Assembly (NCBI GenBank): GCA_900540535.1
Contig: UQGM01000001.1
Span: 48,328-112,327, forward strand
Length of the DNA: 64,000 nucleotides
Reading direction: 5' to 3'
Source of the DNA: an uncultured Oscillospiraceae bacterium
Lineage (GTDB): Bacteria > Bacillota > Clostridia > Oscillospirales > Acutalibacteraceae
The position numbers were made by a program, and so were the translations under genes. Below, piece by piece: positions 20,773 through 30,253 of this stretch. A model generated the notes under the pieces. That model ran no database searches, was not told the origin of the DNA, and worked only from the letters and a program-made list of their open reading frames with translations. Positions within the stretch are counted from its first letter, which is position 1. Each line of letters opens with the position of its first letter.

Positions 20773-21162
20773 ATGACTTTTGAAGTTGGAACAAAATGTT
20801 TTTCAGAAACAGTTGTAACTGATGAAAATACCGCCATAGCAGCAGGCAGCGGTTCTCTGCCTGTTTTTGCAACTCCCTTTATGCTTGCACTTATGGAAAA
20901 CGCCGCTGCAAAGTGCGCCGATAAATTTCTCGAAGAGGGAAGCACAACAGTTGGCACACTTTTAAATGTGAGCCATAATGCCGCAACTCCCGTAGGTATG
21001 AAAGTAACTGCCTGTGCGGAGCTTATAGGAGTGGAGGGAAGAAAGCTGATTTTTAAAGTAACCGCATCCGATGAAAAGGGAGAGATCGGAGAGGGAGTTC
21101 ACGAAAGATTTGTGGTTTATAAGGAGAAATTCCTTCAAAAAGCTCAGGAGAGAAAAAACTGA
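20773..21162 (+). CDS. Hotdog-fold thioesterase (FlK-like)
   Basis: A 129-residue single-domain thioesterase of the fluoroacetyl-CoA thioesterase-like hotdog family. The expected catalytic layout is visible: Thr in FATPFMLALMENAA, the Glu in the same helix, and His in NVSHNAATPVG. The family hydrolyses acyl-CoA thioesters; the physiological acyl group cannot be read from sequence. The start has AGGAAAGGATAA upstream. It is a single gene with its own terminator, so context gives no pathway. Confidence 0.85.
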   Translation: MTFEVGTKCFSETVVTDENTAIAAGSGSLPVFATPFMLALMENAAAKCADKFLEEGSTTVGTLLNVSHNAATPVGMKVTACAELIGVEGRKLIFKVTASDEKGEIGEGVHERFVVYKEKFLQKAQERKN

Positions 21163-21173
21163 ATATAAAAAAG

Positions 21174-21212
21174 AAATATACCTGTGTCTGCTGACATAGG
21201 TATATTTTTTAA
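21174..21212 (+). terminator. Terminator of the thioesterase gene
   Basis: AAATATACCTGTGTC pairs with GACATAGGTATATTT (one G-U pair) and runs into TTTTTT. Confidence 0.85.
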
Positions 21213-21331
21213 ATCCAGATGTATATTAGGTTACAGAAACATCAGTGGTTGCAAATTTTTATAATGTGTTTTAAAATGCTGTAAATGATTTTTCATGACA
21301 TTTATGTTATTACATCTAAAGAGGAAAAAGT

Positions 21332-21619
21332 ATGGAAAAGAAAGTTTATAAATTTGAAGCGGTAATTGAGCCTGTTCCCGATAAAGGCGGAGCTTTTGTG
21401 AGGGTTCCCTTTGATATAAGAGAGGAGTTCGGCAAAGGAAGAGTTAAGGTTTTGGCAGAATTTGACGGTGTGCCGTATAAGGGGGGCATTGTAAATATGG
21501 GCGTAAAAAATGATGACGGAAGCATTTGTTATATTATCGGTGTGCGAAAGGATATACAAAAACAAATGGGCAAGTATCCCGGAGATACCATTTCCGTTAC
21601 TGTTACAGAAGATTTGTAA
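21332..21619 (+). CDS. DUF1905 domain protein
   Basis: A 95-residue protein that consists of one DUF1905 domain: KFEAVIEPVPDKGGAFVRVP, then GRVKVLAEFDGVPYKG and a C-terminal GDTISVTVTEDL. Members form small beta-barrels of unknown biochemical role and are often found alone or joined to a YdeI-like domain, which is absent here. The start has AAAGAGG upstream. A strong hairpin terminator follows. Confidence 0.8.
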   Translation: MEKKVYKFEAVIEPVPDKGGAFVRVPFDIREEFGKGRVKVLAEFDGVPYKGGIVNMGVKNDDGSICYIIGVRKDIQKQMGKYPGDTISVTVTEDL

Positions 21620-21623
21620 AAAG

Positions 21624-21664
21624 AAAAACCTCCGCTGTGGATATTTCCTTAGCGGAGGTTTTTA
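21624..21664. terminator. Bidirectional terminator
   Basis: AAAAACCTCCGCT pairs with AGCGGAGGTTTTT. It has T-runs on both strands and lies between the convergent DUF1905 and symporter genes. Confidence 0.9.
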
Positions 21665-21687
21665 CATATGCGATATTCTTTGAAATC

Positions 21688-23064
21688 TTAAAGTTTAATG
21701 ATTCCGAATGTGTTAAGAACAGAGCTTACAAGAACAGCAATAACAATTGCGGGTCCGAAGTATCTGATAACGATTGTGTAGAGCTTAGCGGGCTTGAAGG
21801 GAGATGACTTGCGAACTTCGTCGATAATTGCCTTGGGAGTAATGAAGTAGCCGACGATGATGCAGGTAAGAAGTGCGCCAACAGGCATAAGAACTGCATT
21901 TGTGATGAAGTCCATGAAGTCAAGGATATCAAGGCCGATAATCTTAACATTGCTAAGTGCGCTGTATCCCAGTGAGGGAAGGAAGCTAATGAGAATTGCA
22001 CATGCGCTTGCAATGAATGTTGAAAGCTTACGGTTGATTTTAAGCTGGTCGGAAATTGTTGAAACAACTGCCTCCATAAGGGAGATAGCGGAGGTGATAG
22101 CTGCAAAGAAAACCAGCAGGAAGAATACGGCGCCGAAAACTGTTGTTACAACTGAGCTGCCGAATCCCTCGAAGATCTGGGGAAGAACACCGAACATGAG
22201 TCCGGGGCCTGCATTCATGGTTTCAGCATGACCGCCGCTGAATACGTAGAAAGAGGGAACAATGATGAAGCCTGCAATTATTGCAACGATTGTATCGAAA
22301 AGAGCAATGTTTACAGCTGACTTCTCGATGTTTTCATCATTCTTAACATATGAGCCGAAAGTGATCATGATGCCCATTGCAAGGGACATTGAGTAGAACA
22401 TCTGACCCATAGCAGCAAGAAGAAGATTCATTGAGAACTTGCTGAAATCGGGTTTAAAGTAGAATGCGATACCCTCAAGTGCACCGGGACGGGTTGCGGA
22501 ATAAACAGCAAGACCGATAAGCATGAGGAAAAGCAACGGCATAATGATTTTGCTTGCTTTTTCAATACCCTTTTCAACGCCGAAGATAACAACGGCAGTT
22601 GTGAGAAGAATGAAGATAACCTGCCATACAAGAGGCTCTGCTCCGCTGCTGATGAATCCGCCGAAGAAGTTGGAGTCAGCAAGAGCGGTGTGCTGATTGC
22701 CTATGTATGAAGCAAAGTACTTCATAACCCAGCCGCCGATAACGCTGTAATAGGGGAGAATGAAGAAAGCGACAAAGGAAGCTATAACGCCGACGAATTT
22801 AAATTTTTTGCCGAGTTTTGCATAAGCTCCTATGGGGCTAAGACCTGTTTTACGTCCGATAGCGATTTCAGTGATCATAAGGAATACACCGAATGTGATT
22901 ACAAGAGCAACATATACAAGAAGGAAAATACCTCCGCCGTATTTAGCTGCAAGATAGGGGAAACGCCAGATGTTACCAAGACCTACGGCAGAACCGGCAG
23001 CGGCAAGAACAAAGCCAATACCTGAACCCCACTGGCCTCTGAATTTTTTTTCAGTTTTTTCCAT
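21688..23064 (-). CDS. Sodium-dependent transporter, NSS/SNF family
   Basis: A 458-residue inner-membrane protein of the neurotransmitter:sodium symporter (LeuT) family, with about 11-12 hydrophobic segments. The hallmark AVGLGNIWRFPYLAAKYGGG of helix 1 is present near residue 25. Such proteins import amino acids with sodium; the exact substrate is not predictable. The start has a CGAGGAGG-like site upstream on the minus strand. It is a single gene, with the shared terminator at its 3' end. Confidence 0.93.
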   Translation of the reverse strand: MEKTEKKFRGQWGSGIGFVLAAAGSAVGLGNIWRFPYLAAKYGGGIFLLVYVALVITFGVFLMITEIAIGRKTGLSPIGAYAKLGKKFKFVGVIASFVAFFILPYYSVIGGWVMKYFASYIGNQHTALADSNFFGGFISSGAEPLVWQVIFILLTTAVVIFGVEKGIEKASKIIMPLLFLMLIGLAVYSATRPGALEGIAFYFKPDFSKFSMNLLLAAMGQMFYSMSLAMGIMITFGSYVKNDENIEKSAVNIALFDTIVAIIAGFIIVPSFYVFSGGHAETMNAGPGLMFGVLPQIFEGFGSSVVTTVFGAVFFLLVFFAAITSAISLMEAVVSTISDQLKINRKLSTFIASACAILISFLPSLGYSALSNVKIIGLDILDFMDFITNAVLMPVGALLTCIIVGYFITPKAIIDEVRKSSPFKPAKLYTIVIRYFGPAIVIAVLVSSVLNTFGIIKL

Positions 23065-23312
23065 TTTTACCCTCCTCGAAGGTTTTATTTTTAAATAAAT
23101 AATTAATGAAATTTTACAAAATTTTTAAGCCGATGTCAATATATTCCGTTTTTTATTTATCATTTTAGCTATTACTTTAAAAACTTAAGATTAAATCTAT
23201 ACAAAAAGTCGAAAAAAGCTCTTTTTTTACAAGTCACAGGTGATAAAAAGTGCAAAAAACTAATTTTCTTGTAAAGAATTTATAAAAAAGTATTCGTTAA
23301 AGCTTATAACTA

Positions 23313-23342
23313 TTTACAATATCACTTATGTAATGGTATAAT
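23313..23342 (+). promoter_or_regulatory. Promoter of the GH3 gene
   Basis: TTTACA at 23313 and TATAAT at 23337 are separated by 18 bases. The leader that follows is about 220 bases long and contains two direct copies of a TTTATTTATGAT motif. Confidence 0.65.
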
Positions 23343-23375
23343 TATACAATAATGAGTATTTGCTCACTGAAATTT

Positions 23376-23435
23376 TACGTGGAATTTATTTATGATAAAT
23401 AAAAACGTAATTTTCACGGAAGATTTATTTATGAT
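23376..23435 (+). promoter_or_regulatory. Leader hairpin and direct repeats upstream of the GH3 gene
   Basis: TTACG..TTTATTT pairs with AAATAAA..CGTAA around ATGAT, making a nested hairpin in the leader. GGAATTTATTTATGAT and GAAGATTTATTTATGAT form an imperfect direct repeat. These could be operators or an mRNA structure; no regulator gene is adjacent. Confidence 0.4.
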
Positions 23436-23569
23436 GATTCATCCGCAAAGGCAAGTTGACTGATATTTTTACTTTTTGTACTTAAAGTGAGATGCTCATA
23501 TATATAAATAGTATAGGAATTCAGTACGATGAAATCGATTTAAATAATAAAGTAAAACGGAGGAAAAAA

Positions 23570-26014
23570 ATGAAACATCAAAGCATTATTGAAAAACTTA
23601 CTCTTGAAGAAAAAGCTAAACTTTGCTCAGGTAAAGATTACTGGCATTTCAACGGAGTAGAAAGACTCGGTATCGAACCCATTATGGTAACTGACGGACC
23701 TCACGGTCTGCGCAAACAGGATCCTAACGGAAAGAAAAAGGGATTGAGCAATTCAATTCCTGCAACCTGCTTTCCCACAGCAGCAGCTACTTCCTGTTCA
23801 TGGAATACCGACCTTATCTACAAAATGGGTGAGGCTCTCGGTGATGAGTGCAGAAAGGAAAAAGTTTCTGTTCTTTTAGGACCCGGCGTCAATATGAAAC
23901 GCTCTCCTCTTTGCGGACGTAACTTTGAGTATTTTTCTGAAGATCCTTATCTTGCAGGTAAGCTTGCAGCTTCCTTTATCAACGGTGTACAGTCTAAAGG
24001 TATTGGTACATCAATTAAACACTTTGCTGCAAACAGCCAGGAAGCCAGAAGAATGGTTATTGATGAGGTTGTCGATGAGCGTGCTTTAAGAGAGATTTAT
24101 CTTACCGCTTTTGAAATTGCAGTTAAAGAGTCCCAGCCTTGGACTGTTATGAATGCTTATAACAAGATTAACGGTACATATTGTTCAGAAAATGAATGGC
24201 TTCAGCAAAAAGTTCTCCGTGATGAATGGGGATTTGAAGGCCTTATCGTTACAGACTGGGGCGCATCTGTTGACAGAGTTAAGGGTGTAAAATACGGAAC
24301 AGATGTTGAAATGCCTTCTTCAGGTGAACTTAATGCAAAGAGAATCGCAGAAGCAGTTAAAAACGGAACACTTGATGAAAGCGATCTTGATGCAAGAGTT
24401 GATAACATAATCGAAATTCTTCTTCGTTCAGCTGAAACACTTAAAGAGGAGCATACCTGTGATATGGAGGCAAATCATAAAATTGCCCGTCAGATTGCAA
24501 GCGAAAGTGCAGTGCTTCTTAAAAACGAGGATAATATTCTTCCTGTTGACAAGTCAAAGAAAATCGCAGTAATCGGTGAAATGGCAGAAAAGCCTCGTTA
24601 CCAGGGTGCGGGAAGTTCACTTATCAATCCTACAAAGCTTGATAATGCACTTGATTGTCTCAAAGAGGCAGGATATACAGTTATTTATGCAAGAGGATAC
24701 GACAAATCAAGGGATGAAATCAGTGAGGAGCTTACAGCCGAGGCTGTTGCAGCAGCAAAGCAGGCTGATACAGTTCTTGTATTTGCCGGTCTTACAGAGG
24801 ATTTCGAAAGCGAAGGCTACGATAGAACTCATATGGGAATGCCTAAGAGCCACAATGCTATTATTGAAGCAGTTGCAGCGGCAAATTCTGAGACAGCAGT
24901 TGTACTCAGCGGCGGTTCATGCGTTGAAATGCCCTGGCTCGATAAAGTTAAGGCTGTTCTCAACGGTTCTCTTGGCGGACAGGCAGGTGCAGGCGCAATT
25001 GCTGACATTATAAGCGGCGCTGTTAATCCGTCAGGTAAGCTCAGCGAAACCTATCCTCTTTCACTTGAAGATAATCCCACTTACGGCAACTATCCCGGAG
25101 GAAGAGTTCTTGCAGAACACAAAGAGAGCGTTTACATCGGATACAGATATTACGATACAGCTAAAAAGCCTGTTATGTTCCCCTTCGGATACGGTTTGTC
25201 ATATACTTCATTCCAGTATTCCGACCTTAAGCTCAGCAGCAAAAAGCTTAACGACGGCGACGAGCTTACAGTAACTTTCAAAATTAAGAATACAGGTTCT
25301 GCTGACGGAGCCGAAATCGCTCAGGTTTATGTAAAGGATGTTGAGAGCACAATTTTCCGTCCGGAGAAAGAGCTTAAAGGCTTTACAAAGGTATTCCTTA
25401 AGGCCGGAGAGGAAAAGGAAGTTTCCATTACTCTTGACAGACGTGCATTTGCTTTCTACAACGTAAAGGTACAGGATTGGACAGTAGAGAGCGGAGACTT
25501 TGAAATTCTTGTAGGCGCTTCAAGTGCAGACATCAGACTTTCCGATAAGGTCAGCGTAAAGGCAGAAGAAGTTGAAATTCCGGATTACAGAGAATCTGCA
25601 CCGGCTTACTATGCTGCTGATATTGCTGCCATTGATGACAGCCAGTTTGAAGCAGTTCTCGGCAGACCTATTCCTGCCAGAGAGAGGGACAAGAGCCAGA
25701 AGCTTACAATTTATAATAACCTTGAAGATGCTGAGCATACAAAGTGGGGCGGAAAGATAAACAGACTTATAAAGAAAGGTTTCGCTCTTGCTACAAAGGA
25801 TGACGGCTATAACGGTGGTATGATGGAAGCAATGGCAACTCAGATTCCGATCAGAAACTTCATTCAAATGAGCATGGGTGTTTTCTCTGAAGATATGGCA
25901 GATGGAATGCTCATGATGATTAACGATGAGGGCGCCGGAAAGGGATTTGCAAAAATACTCGGCGGACTCCCGAAAGCTCTCAAGAATCTCAAGCACCTTC
26001 TCAATTCTATCTGA
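23570..26014 (+). CDS. Glycoside hydrolase family 3 beta-glucosidase
   Basis: An 814-residue GH3 enzyme without a signal peptide, so probably cytoplasmic. Domain order: GH3 N-terminal barrel (about 20-290) with KHFAANSQE and the nucleophile Asp in LIVTDWGAS, GH3 C-terminal sandwich (about 330-560), fibronectin-III-like domain (about 590-660), and a further C-terminal extension of about 130 residues (from RESAPAYYAADIAAIDD) ending in small hydrophobic repeats. Likely activity is removal of terminal beta-linked glucose or related sugars from oligosaccharides. The start has CGGAGG six bases upstream. Confidence 0.93.
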   Translation: MKHQSIIEKLTLEEKAKLCSGKDYWHFNGVERLGIEPIMVTDGPHGLRKQDPNGKKKGLSNSIPATCFPTAAATSCSWNTDLIYKMGEALGDECRKEKVSVLLGPGVNMKRSPLCGRNFEYFSEDPYLAGKLAASFINGVQSKGIGTSIKHFAANSQEARRMVIDEVVDERALREIYLTAFEIAVKESQPWTVMNAYNKINGTYCSENEWLQQKVLRDEWGFEGLIVTDWGASVDRVKGVKYGTDVEMPSSGELNAKRIAEAVKNGTLDESDLDARVDNIIEILLRSAETLKEEHTCDMEANHKIARQIASESAVLLKNEDNILPVDKSKKIAVIGEMAEKPRYQGAGSSLINPTKLDNALDCLKEAGYTVIYARGYDKSRDEISEELTAEAVAAAKQADTVLVFAGLTEDFESEGYDRTHMGMPKSHNAIIEAVAAANSETAVVLSGGSCVEMPWLDKVKAVLNGSLGGQAGAGAIADIISGAVNPSGKLSETYPLSLEDNPTYGNYPGGRVLAEHKESVYIGYRYYDTAKKPVMFPFGYGLSYTSFQYSDLKLSSKKLNDGDELTVTFKIKNTGSADGAEIAQVYVKDVESTIFRPEKELKGFTKVFLKAGEEKEVSITLDRRAFAFYNVKVQDWTVESGDFEILVGASSADIRLSDKVSVKAEEVEIPDYRESAPAYYAADIAAIDDSQFEAVLGRPIPARERDKSQKLTIYNNLEDAEHTKWGGKINRLIKKGFALATKDDGYNGGMMEAMATQIPIRNFIQMSMGVFSEDMADGMLMMINDEGAGKGFAKILGGLPKALKNLKHLLNSI

Positions 26015-26071
26015 TGATTTGGGAAAGAAGTTCTGAGCAGAAAAGATTAATAAAGCGAATAATATAAATAG

Positions 26072-26112
26072 AAACCTGCGGATAGGGTAGACCTGTTCGC
26101 AGGTTTTTTGCT
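26072..26112 (+). terminator. Terminator of the GH3 gene
   Basis: AAACCTGCGGA pairs with TTCGCAGGTTT (one mismatch) and is followed by TTTTTTG. Confidence 0.9.
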
Positions 26113-26159
26113 TGTACAATAAAAGAATTAACAAGGGTGTAGGAGACGATATTTAATGT

Positions 26160-26840
26160 TAGCTGCGATTTGGTGTGCGGCTTCTTACCCGAACTCTGAT
26201 AAATGAACAAGTTTTAACGCAGGCACTTATACTTTAGTGCGCCGTATCTTGGTGTGCGAATTAAATCAGGCTTAGCCTGTGCCGCTCATGCTGCGGTGGA
26301 GCACATACTTTTGTCCATAGCGACAAAAGTAGGCAAAAGCGCATTTGCGGCGGAGTTCCGCCGCCTTGTCAAAACAGAAAGCACTAATCAGCGCAAAGTA
26401 AATTTTCTCCCATACGTCCTCCGACGGCAGCCCCAAAGGTTTTATGCTGTCACCGTCAAACAGTAAACGTTTTACTATTTTCTATATTCTTTCTCTTGCC
26501 GTCGGTTAGGCACGGTAAGCGTTTACAAATTCACGTCGGCAGTTTTAACAGTTTTAATTTATCACCGTCATACTGTAAACGTTTTACTACTTTCCATATT
26601 TTTTCCTTTGCCGACGTGGGCGGCGGACACGTCCGCTTTCATTTCGCACACAAAAATACAGCGTTAGGAAAATATAAGTGCCTGCGATGAGGGTTTATTT
26701 TAGACGCAGGAATATATAATTGTTTATTGCAGTCAGTTAGTGTGCGAATTGCCTGCAAACTCAGCTTGCCCGCAGGCACTTATAGTTGTTTTTACCCGTC
26801 AGTTCGTGTGCGGCTTACGTGCAGGTTTAACCTGCTGCTG
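26160..26840 (-). repeat. Repeat cluster C (inverted orientation)
   Basis: A reverse-oriented copy of the repeat family between the GH3 gene and mnmE. Seen are the ACTTTTGTC hairpin (about 26309-26337), GGCGGAGTTCCGCC, unit b (26421-26505), unit a (26532-26618), GCGGACACGTCCGC and small hairpins at 26267-26279 and 26821-26835. The last hairpin, GCAGGT-TTA-ACCTGC, ends ten bases before the mnmE promoter. Confidence 0.88.
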
Positions 26841-26845
26841 CTGAC

Positions 26846-26874
26846 TTGTATTTATGTCAATATTGCCTTATAAT
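26846..26874 (+). promoter_or_regulatory. Promoter of the mnmE operon
   Basis: TTGTAT at 26846-26851 and TATAAT at 26869-26874 are separated by 17 bases. They lie directly after repeat cluster C. Confidence 0.75.
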
Positions 26875-26907
26875 ATAATAATATTTAAATGAAAGGAGCT
26901 TTTGCAA

Positions 26908-28272
26908 ATGTCCTCAACAATTGCCGCAATCGCAACACCTCTTGCCGCAGGAGGAATAGGTATAATACGAATTTCCGGAGAAAATGCGCTGAATATCGCC
27001 GATAAGGTATTTCGCTGCAAATCCGGGAAAAAACTTTGCGACGCAAAGGGGTATACTGCTCACTACGGAAGAGCCTTTGATGAAAACGGCGATATTGATG
27101 AGGCAATTGCAATAGTTTATCGTGCTCCTAAAAGCTACACCGGAGAAGACATTGCAGAAATCTCCTGCCATGGCGGACTTTTAGTGGTACAGAGAGTTTT
27201 AAGGAGCGTTTTTGCTGCCGGTGCCTCTGCCGCAGGTCCGGGAGAATTTACAAAACGTGCTTTCCTCAACGGAAAAATCGATCTTGCCGAAGCAGAGGGC
27301 GTAATGGATATAATCAACGCCGGAAGCGAGCAGGCCGCAAACGCTGCACTTAATCTCCGTGACGGAGCCCTCAGCCGTGAAGCGGACGATATATGTCAGA
27401 ATCTTATTTCTGCTTCCGCACATATTGCGGCATGGGTGGATTATCCGGAGGATGACGTGCCGGAGCTGAATTATGATGTACTTGCCGAAACTCTCAGACA
27501 GTGCAGCGACAGAATCGAAAAGCTCATAAGCCGTTACGACAGCGGCAAAGCTGTGACGGAAGGCGTTTCCGCCGTAATCGTGGGAAAACCCAATGCAGGA
27601 AAGTCAACTCTTATGAATGCTTTGGCGGGAGTGCAGAAATCCATAGTTACCCCCGTTGCGGGAACAACCCGTGATGTGGTGGAGGAGACTGTGCGACTCG
27701 GAAATGTGGTGCTGCGTCTTGCCGATACCGCAGGAATCAGAGAAACAGGGGATATAGTTGAGAGTATCGGCGTCGATATGGCAAAACAGCGGCTTCAAAG
27801 AGCGGAAATAGTTTTTGCAGTTTTTGATTTGTCCGATGCCTTTACTCATGAGGATGAAGAGCTTTGCAGAATATGTGAAAGCAAAAAGTCCGTTGCAATT
27901 CTCAATAAAAGCGACCTTGACGCCGTGATGGATATTTCTCAAATAGAAAAATATTTTTCCGAAACAGTAACCATCAGCGCCGAAAGCGGAGATAACCTTG
28001 ACGCTCTCGAAAAGGCAGTGGAGCGGGTTCTCGGAACTGCCGAATTTGATTCATCAGCACCAATGGCAGCAAGCGAAAGACAGAGGGACTGCTGCCGCCG
28101 AGCTCTCCGGTATATAAACGAGGGAGTGGAGGGACTGAACTCAGGAGTTACTCTCGATGCTGTAAATGTCCTTACGGACTGCGCCATAGACGCTCTCTTA
28201 GAGCTTACCGGTAAAAAAGCCGGTGAGGAAGTTATAAACGAAGTATTTTCACGTTTCTGCGTAGGTAAATAA
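26908..28272 (+). CDS. mnmE: tRNA modification GTPase MnmE
   Basis: Works with MnmG to install the cmnm5 group on wobble uridine 34 of certain tRNAs. The 454-residue protein has the N-terminal folate-binding domain (TIAAIATPLAAGGIGIIRIS), the G domain with GKPNAGKSTL near residue 225, DTAGIRE and NKSD, and the C-terminal FSRFCVGK with the catalytic Cys. The start is ATG 26908, nine bases after AAAGGAG; a TTG six bases upstream is rejected. It heads mnmE-mnmG-rsmG-noc, but yidC, jag and rnpA, its usual upstream neighbours, are missing. Confidence 0.97.
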   Translation: MSSTIAAIATPLAAGGIGIIRISGENALNIADKVFRCKSGKKLCDAKGYTAHYGRAFDENGDIDEAIAIVYRAPKSYTGEDIAEISCHGGLLVVQRVLRSVFAAGASAAGPGEFTKRAFLNGKIDLAEAEGVMDIINAGSEQAANAALNLRDGALSREADDICQNLISASAHIAAWVDYPEDDVPELNYDVLAETLRQCSDRIEKLISRYDSGKAVTEGVSAVIVGKPNAGKSTLMNALAGVQKSIVTPVAGTTRDVVEETVRLGNVVLRLADTAGIRETGDIVESIGVDMAKQRLQRAEIVFAVFDLSDAFTHEDEELCRICESKKSVAILNKSDLDAVMDISQIEKYFSETVTISAESGDNLDALEKAVERVLGTAEFDSSAPMAASERQRDCCRRALRYINEGVEGLNSGVTLDAVNVLTDCAIDALLELTGKKAGEEVINEVFSRFCVGK

Positions 28273-28380
28273 TTTTTTTACAGAGTGTAGCGGCTATTTA
28301 AGGGCGCTGAAGCATATGAAATCAAACCGCAAAATGCAATTTGCGTATACTATTATATATTATATAGGCTGTGAGGTTTT

Positions 28381-30249
28381 ATGAGTTATTTTGCTAAGGA
28401 ATTTGACGCCGTAGTTATCGGCGCAGGTCACGGAGGCATAGAAGCTGCCCTTGCCTGTGCGAGACTGGGCTGTCAGACGGGAATTTTTACAATCAATATC
28501 GACTGGGTGGGCAATATGCCCTGTAATCCGTCAATCGGCGGAACATCAAAAGGACACCTTGTCCGTGAAATTGACGCATTGGGCGGAGAAATGGGAAAGG
28601 CGGCAGATGCCAATCTGCTCCAAAGCCGTATGCTCAATTTGGGAAAGGGTCCTGCTGTCCACAGTCTCCGTGCTCAGATTGACAGACGTAAATATGCTGC
28701 ATACATGAAGCGCACTTTGGAGAAACAGGAAAATCTCGAACTGCGTCAGGCTGAAATTATCGACCTTTGGCAGGATGAAAACAAACTGTGGCATCTTGTA
28801 ACGGCTCTGGGCGCTGAGTATACAGCAAAAGCTGTTATCCTTGCCACGGGAACTTTCCTCGGAGGAAGAATTTACGTAGGCGATGTGTCCTATGAAAGCG
28901 GACCTGACGGAATGTTCCCTGCAACACGTCTTTCGGAAGCTCTCAAAAAGCTGGGCGTGCCTCTTCGCCGCTTCAAAACGGGAACTCCGTCGAGAGTTAA
29001 CAGAAACAGCATTGATTTTTCAAACCTGGAACCCCAGGCAGGGGATGAGCGCATAGTCCCCTTTTCCTTTGACGATGACGCATCACAGCTTAAAAATACT
29101 GAGGTATGCTATGTAACCTATACAAATCAGGAGACAAAGCGTATCATAACAGAAAATCTCCACCGTTCTCCGCTGTATGGTGGAAAAATAGAGGGCGTAG
29201 GTCCCAGATATTGTCCCAGCATTGAGGATAAGATAGTCAGGTTTGCGGAAAAGGAACGTCACCAGATATTTATCGAGCCCTGCGGAGGGGATACGGACGA
29301 AATGTACCTTCAGGGACTTTCTTCCTCACTGCCCGAAGATGTACAGCTCAGTTTCCTCAAGACAATTCCGGGACTTGAGCACTGTCAGGTTATGAGAACG
29401 GCATACGCCATTGAGTACGACTGCGTTGACCCTCTGGCACTTGCTCCAACCCTTGAATTTTTGGATTTGCCGGGACTTTTCGGTGCAGGACAGTTTAACG
29501 GTTCCAGCGGATACGAGGAAGCAGCGGCTCAGGGACTTGTAGCGGGAATAAATGCTGCAAGGCTTATAAAAGGGGAGAGTCCCTTTATCCTTGACCGTGC
29601 CAGCTCATATATCGGAACTTTAATTGATGATCTTGTCACAAAGGGATGCTCAGATCCGTACAGAATGATGACCTCACGTTCAGAGTACCGTCTCATCCTC
29701 CGTCAGGATAACGCTGACCTGCGTCTGACTCCTATGGGATACGAAATCGGACTTATAAGCGAAGAGCGAATGAAGAAATTCCTTCATAAGAAAGAGCTTA
29801 TTGCTGAGGAACGTAAAAGAGCAGAAAAGCTTTCTGTTCCCATGTCTGAGGAACTTGATAAGCTCCTTGTATCTCTCGGAACAGCTCCTCTTAAAACAGG
29901 AGTAAAGTTTGCAGAGCTTTTAAAGCGTCCGCAGCTTACATATGAAAATTTAGCGCCCTTTGATAAAAATCGTCCCGATCTGTCCTATGAGATTTTCGAG
30001 CAGGTTGAGATTGAAATAAAGTATGAGGGATATATAAAGCGTCAGCAGGCGCAGATTGATGAAATGCGCCGTCTTGAAAAGAAGCTTATACCGGCGGATA
30101 TGGATTACCGTGAAATCAGCGGACTTCGCCTTGAAGCTGCGGAGAAGCTTGCGAAAATCCGTCCTGCCAGCATAGGACAGGCTTCGAGAATATCGGGAGT
30201 AAGCCCTGCGGATATTTCCGTTTTGCTTATTCACCTTGCAAGGGGATGA
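28381..30249 (+). CDS. mnmG: tRNA uridine modification enzyme MnmG (GidA)
   Basis: FAD-dependent partner of MnmE in wobble uridine modification, 622 residues (normal length). The N-terminal dinucleotide-binding motif GAGHGGIEAALACARLG starts near residue 13. The family stretches NPSIGGTSKGHLVREIDALG and GLFGAGQFNGSSGYEEAAAQ are intact, and the C-terminal helical domain binds MnmE. The gap after mnmE is 108 bases. Its stop lies just before the rsmG start, supporting an operon. Confidence 0.98.
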   Translation: MSYFAKEFDAVVIGAGHGGIEAALACARLGCQTGIFTINIDWVGNMPCNPSIGGTSKGHLVREIDALGGEMGKAADANLLQSRMLNLGKGPAVHSLRAQIDRRKYAAYMKRTLEKQENLELRQAEIIDLWQDENKLWHLVTALGAEYTAKAVILATGTFLGGRIYVGDVSYESGPDGMFPATRLSEALKKLGVPLRRFKTGTPSRVNRNSIDFSNLEPQAGDERIVPFSFDDDASQLKNTEVCYVTYTNQETKRIITENLHRSPLYGGKIEGVGPRYCPSIEDKIVRFAEKERHQIFIEPCGGDTDEMYLQGLSSSLPEDVQLSFLKTIPGLEHCQVMRTAYAIEYDCVDPLALAPTLEFLDLPGLFGAGQFNGSSGYEEAAAQGLVAGINAARLIKGESPFILDRASSYIGTLIDDLVTKGCSDPYRMMTSRSEYRLILRQDNADLRLTPMGYEIGLISEERMKKFLHKKELIAEERKRAEKLSVPMSEELDKLLVSLGTAPLKTGVKFAELLKRPQLTYENLAPFDKNRPDLSYEIFEQVEIEIKYEGYIKRQQAQIDEMRRLEKKLIPADMDYREISGLRLEAAEKLAKIRPASIGQASRISGVSPADISVLLIHLARG

Positions 30250-30253
30250 GAAC

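Noticed and set aside
25520..26134. 204-residue frame antisense to the GH3 3' end
   Set aside because: It crosses the GH3 terminator and has no start site; a shadow frame.
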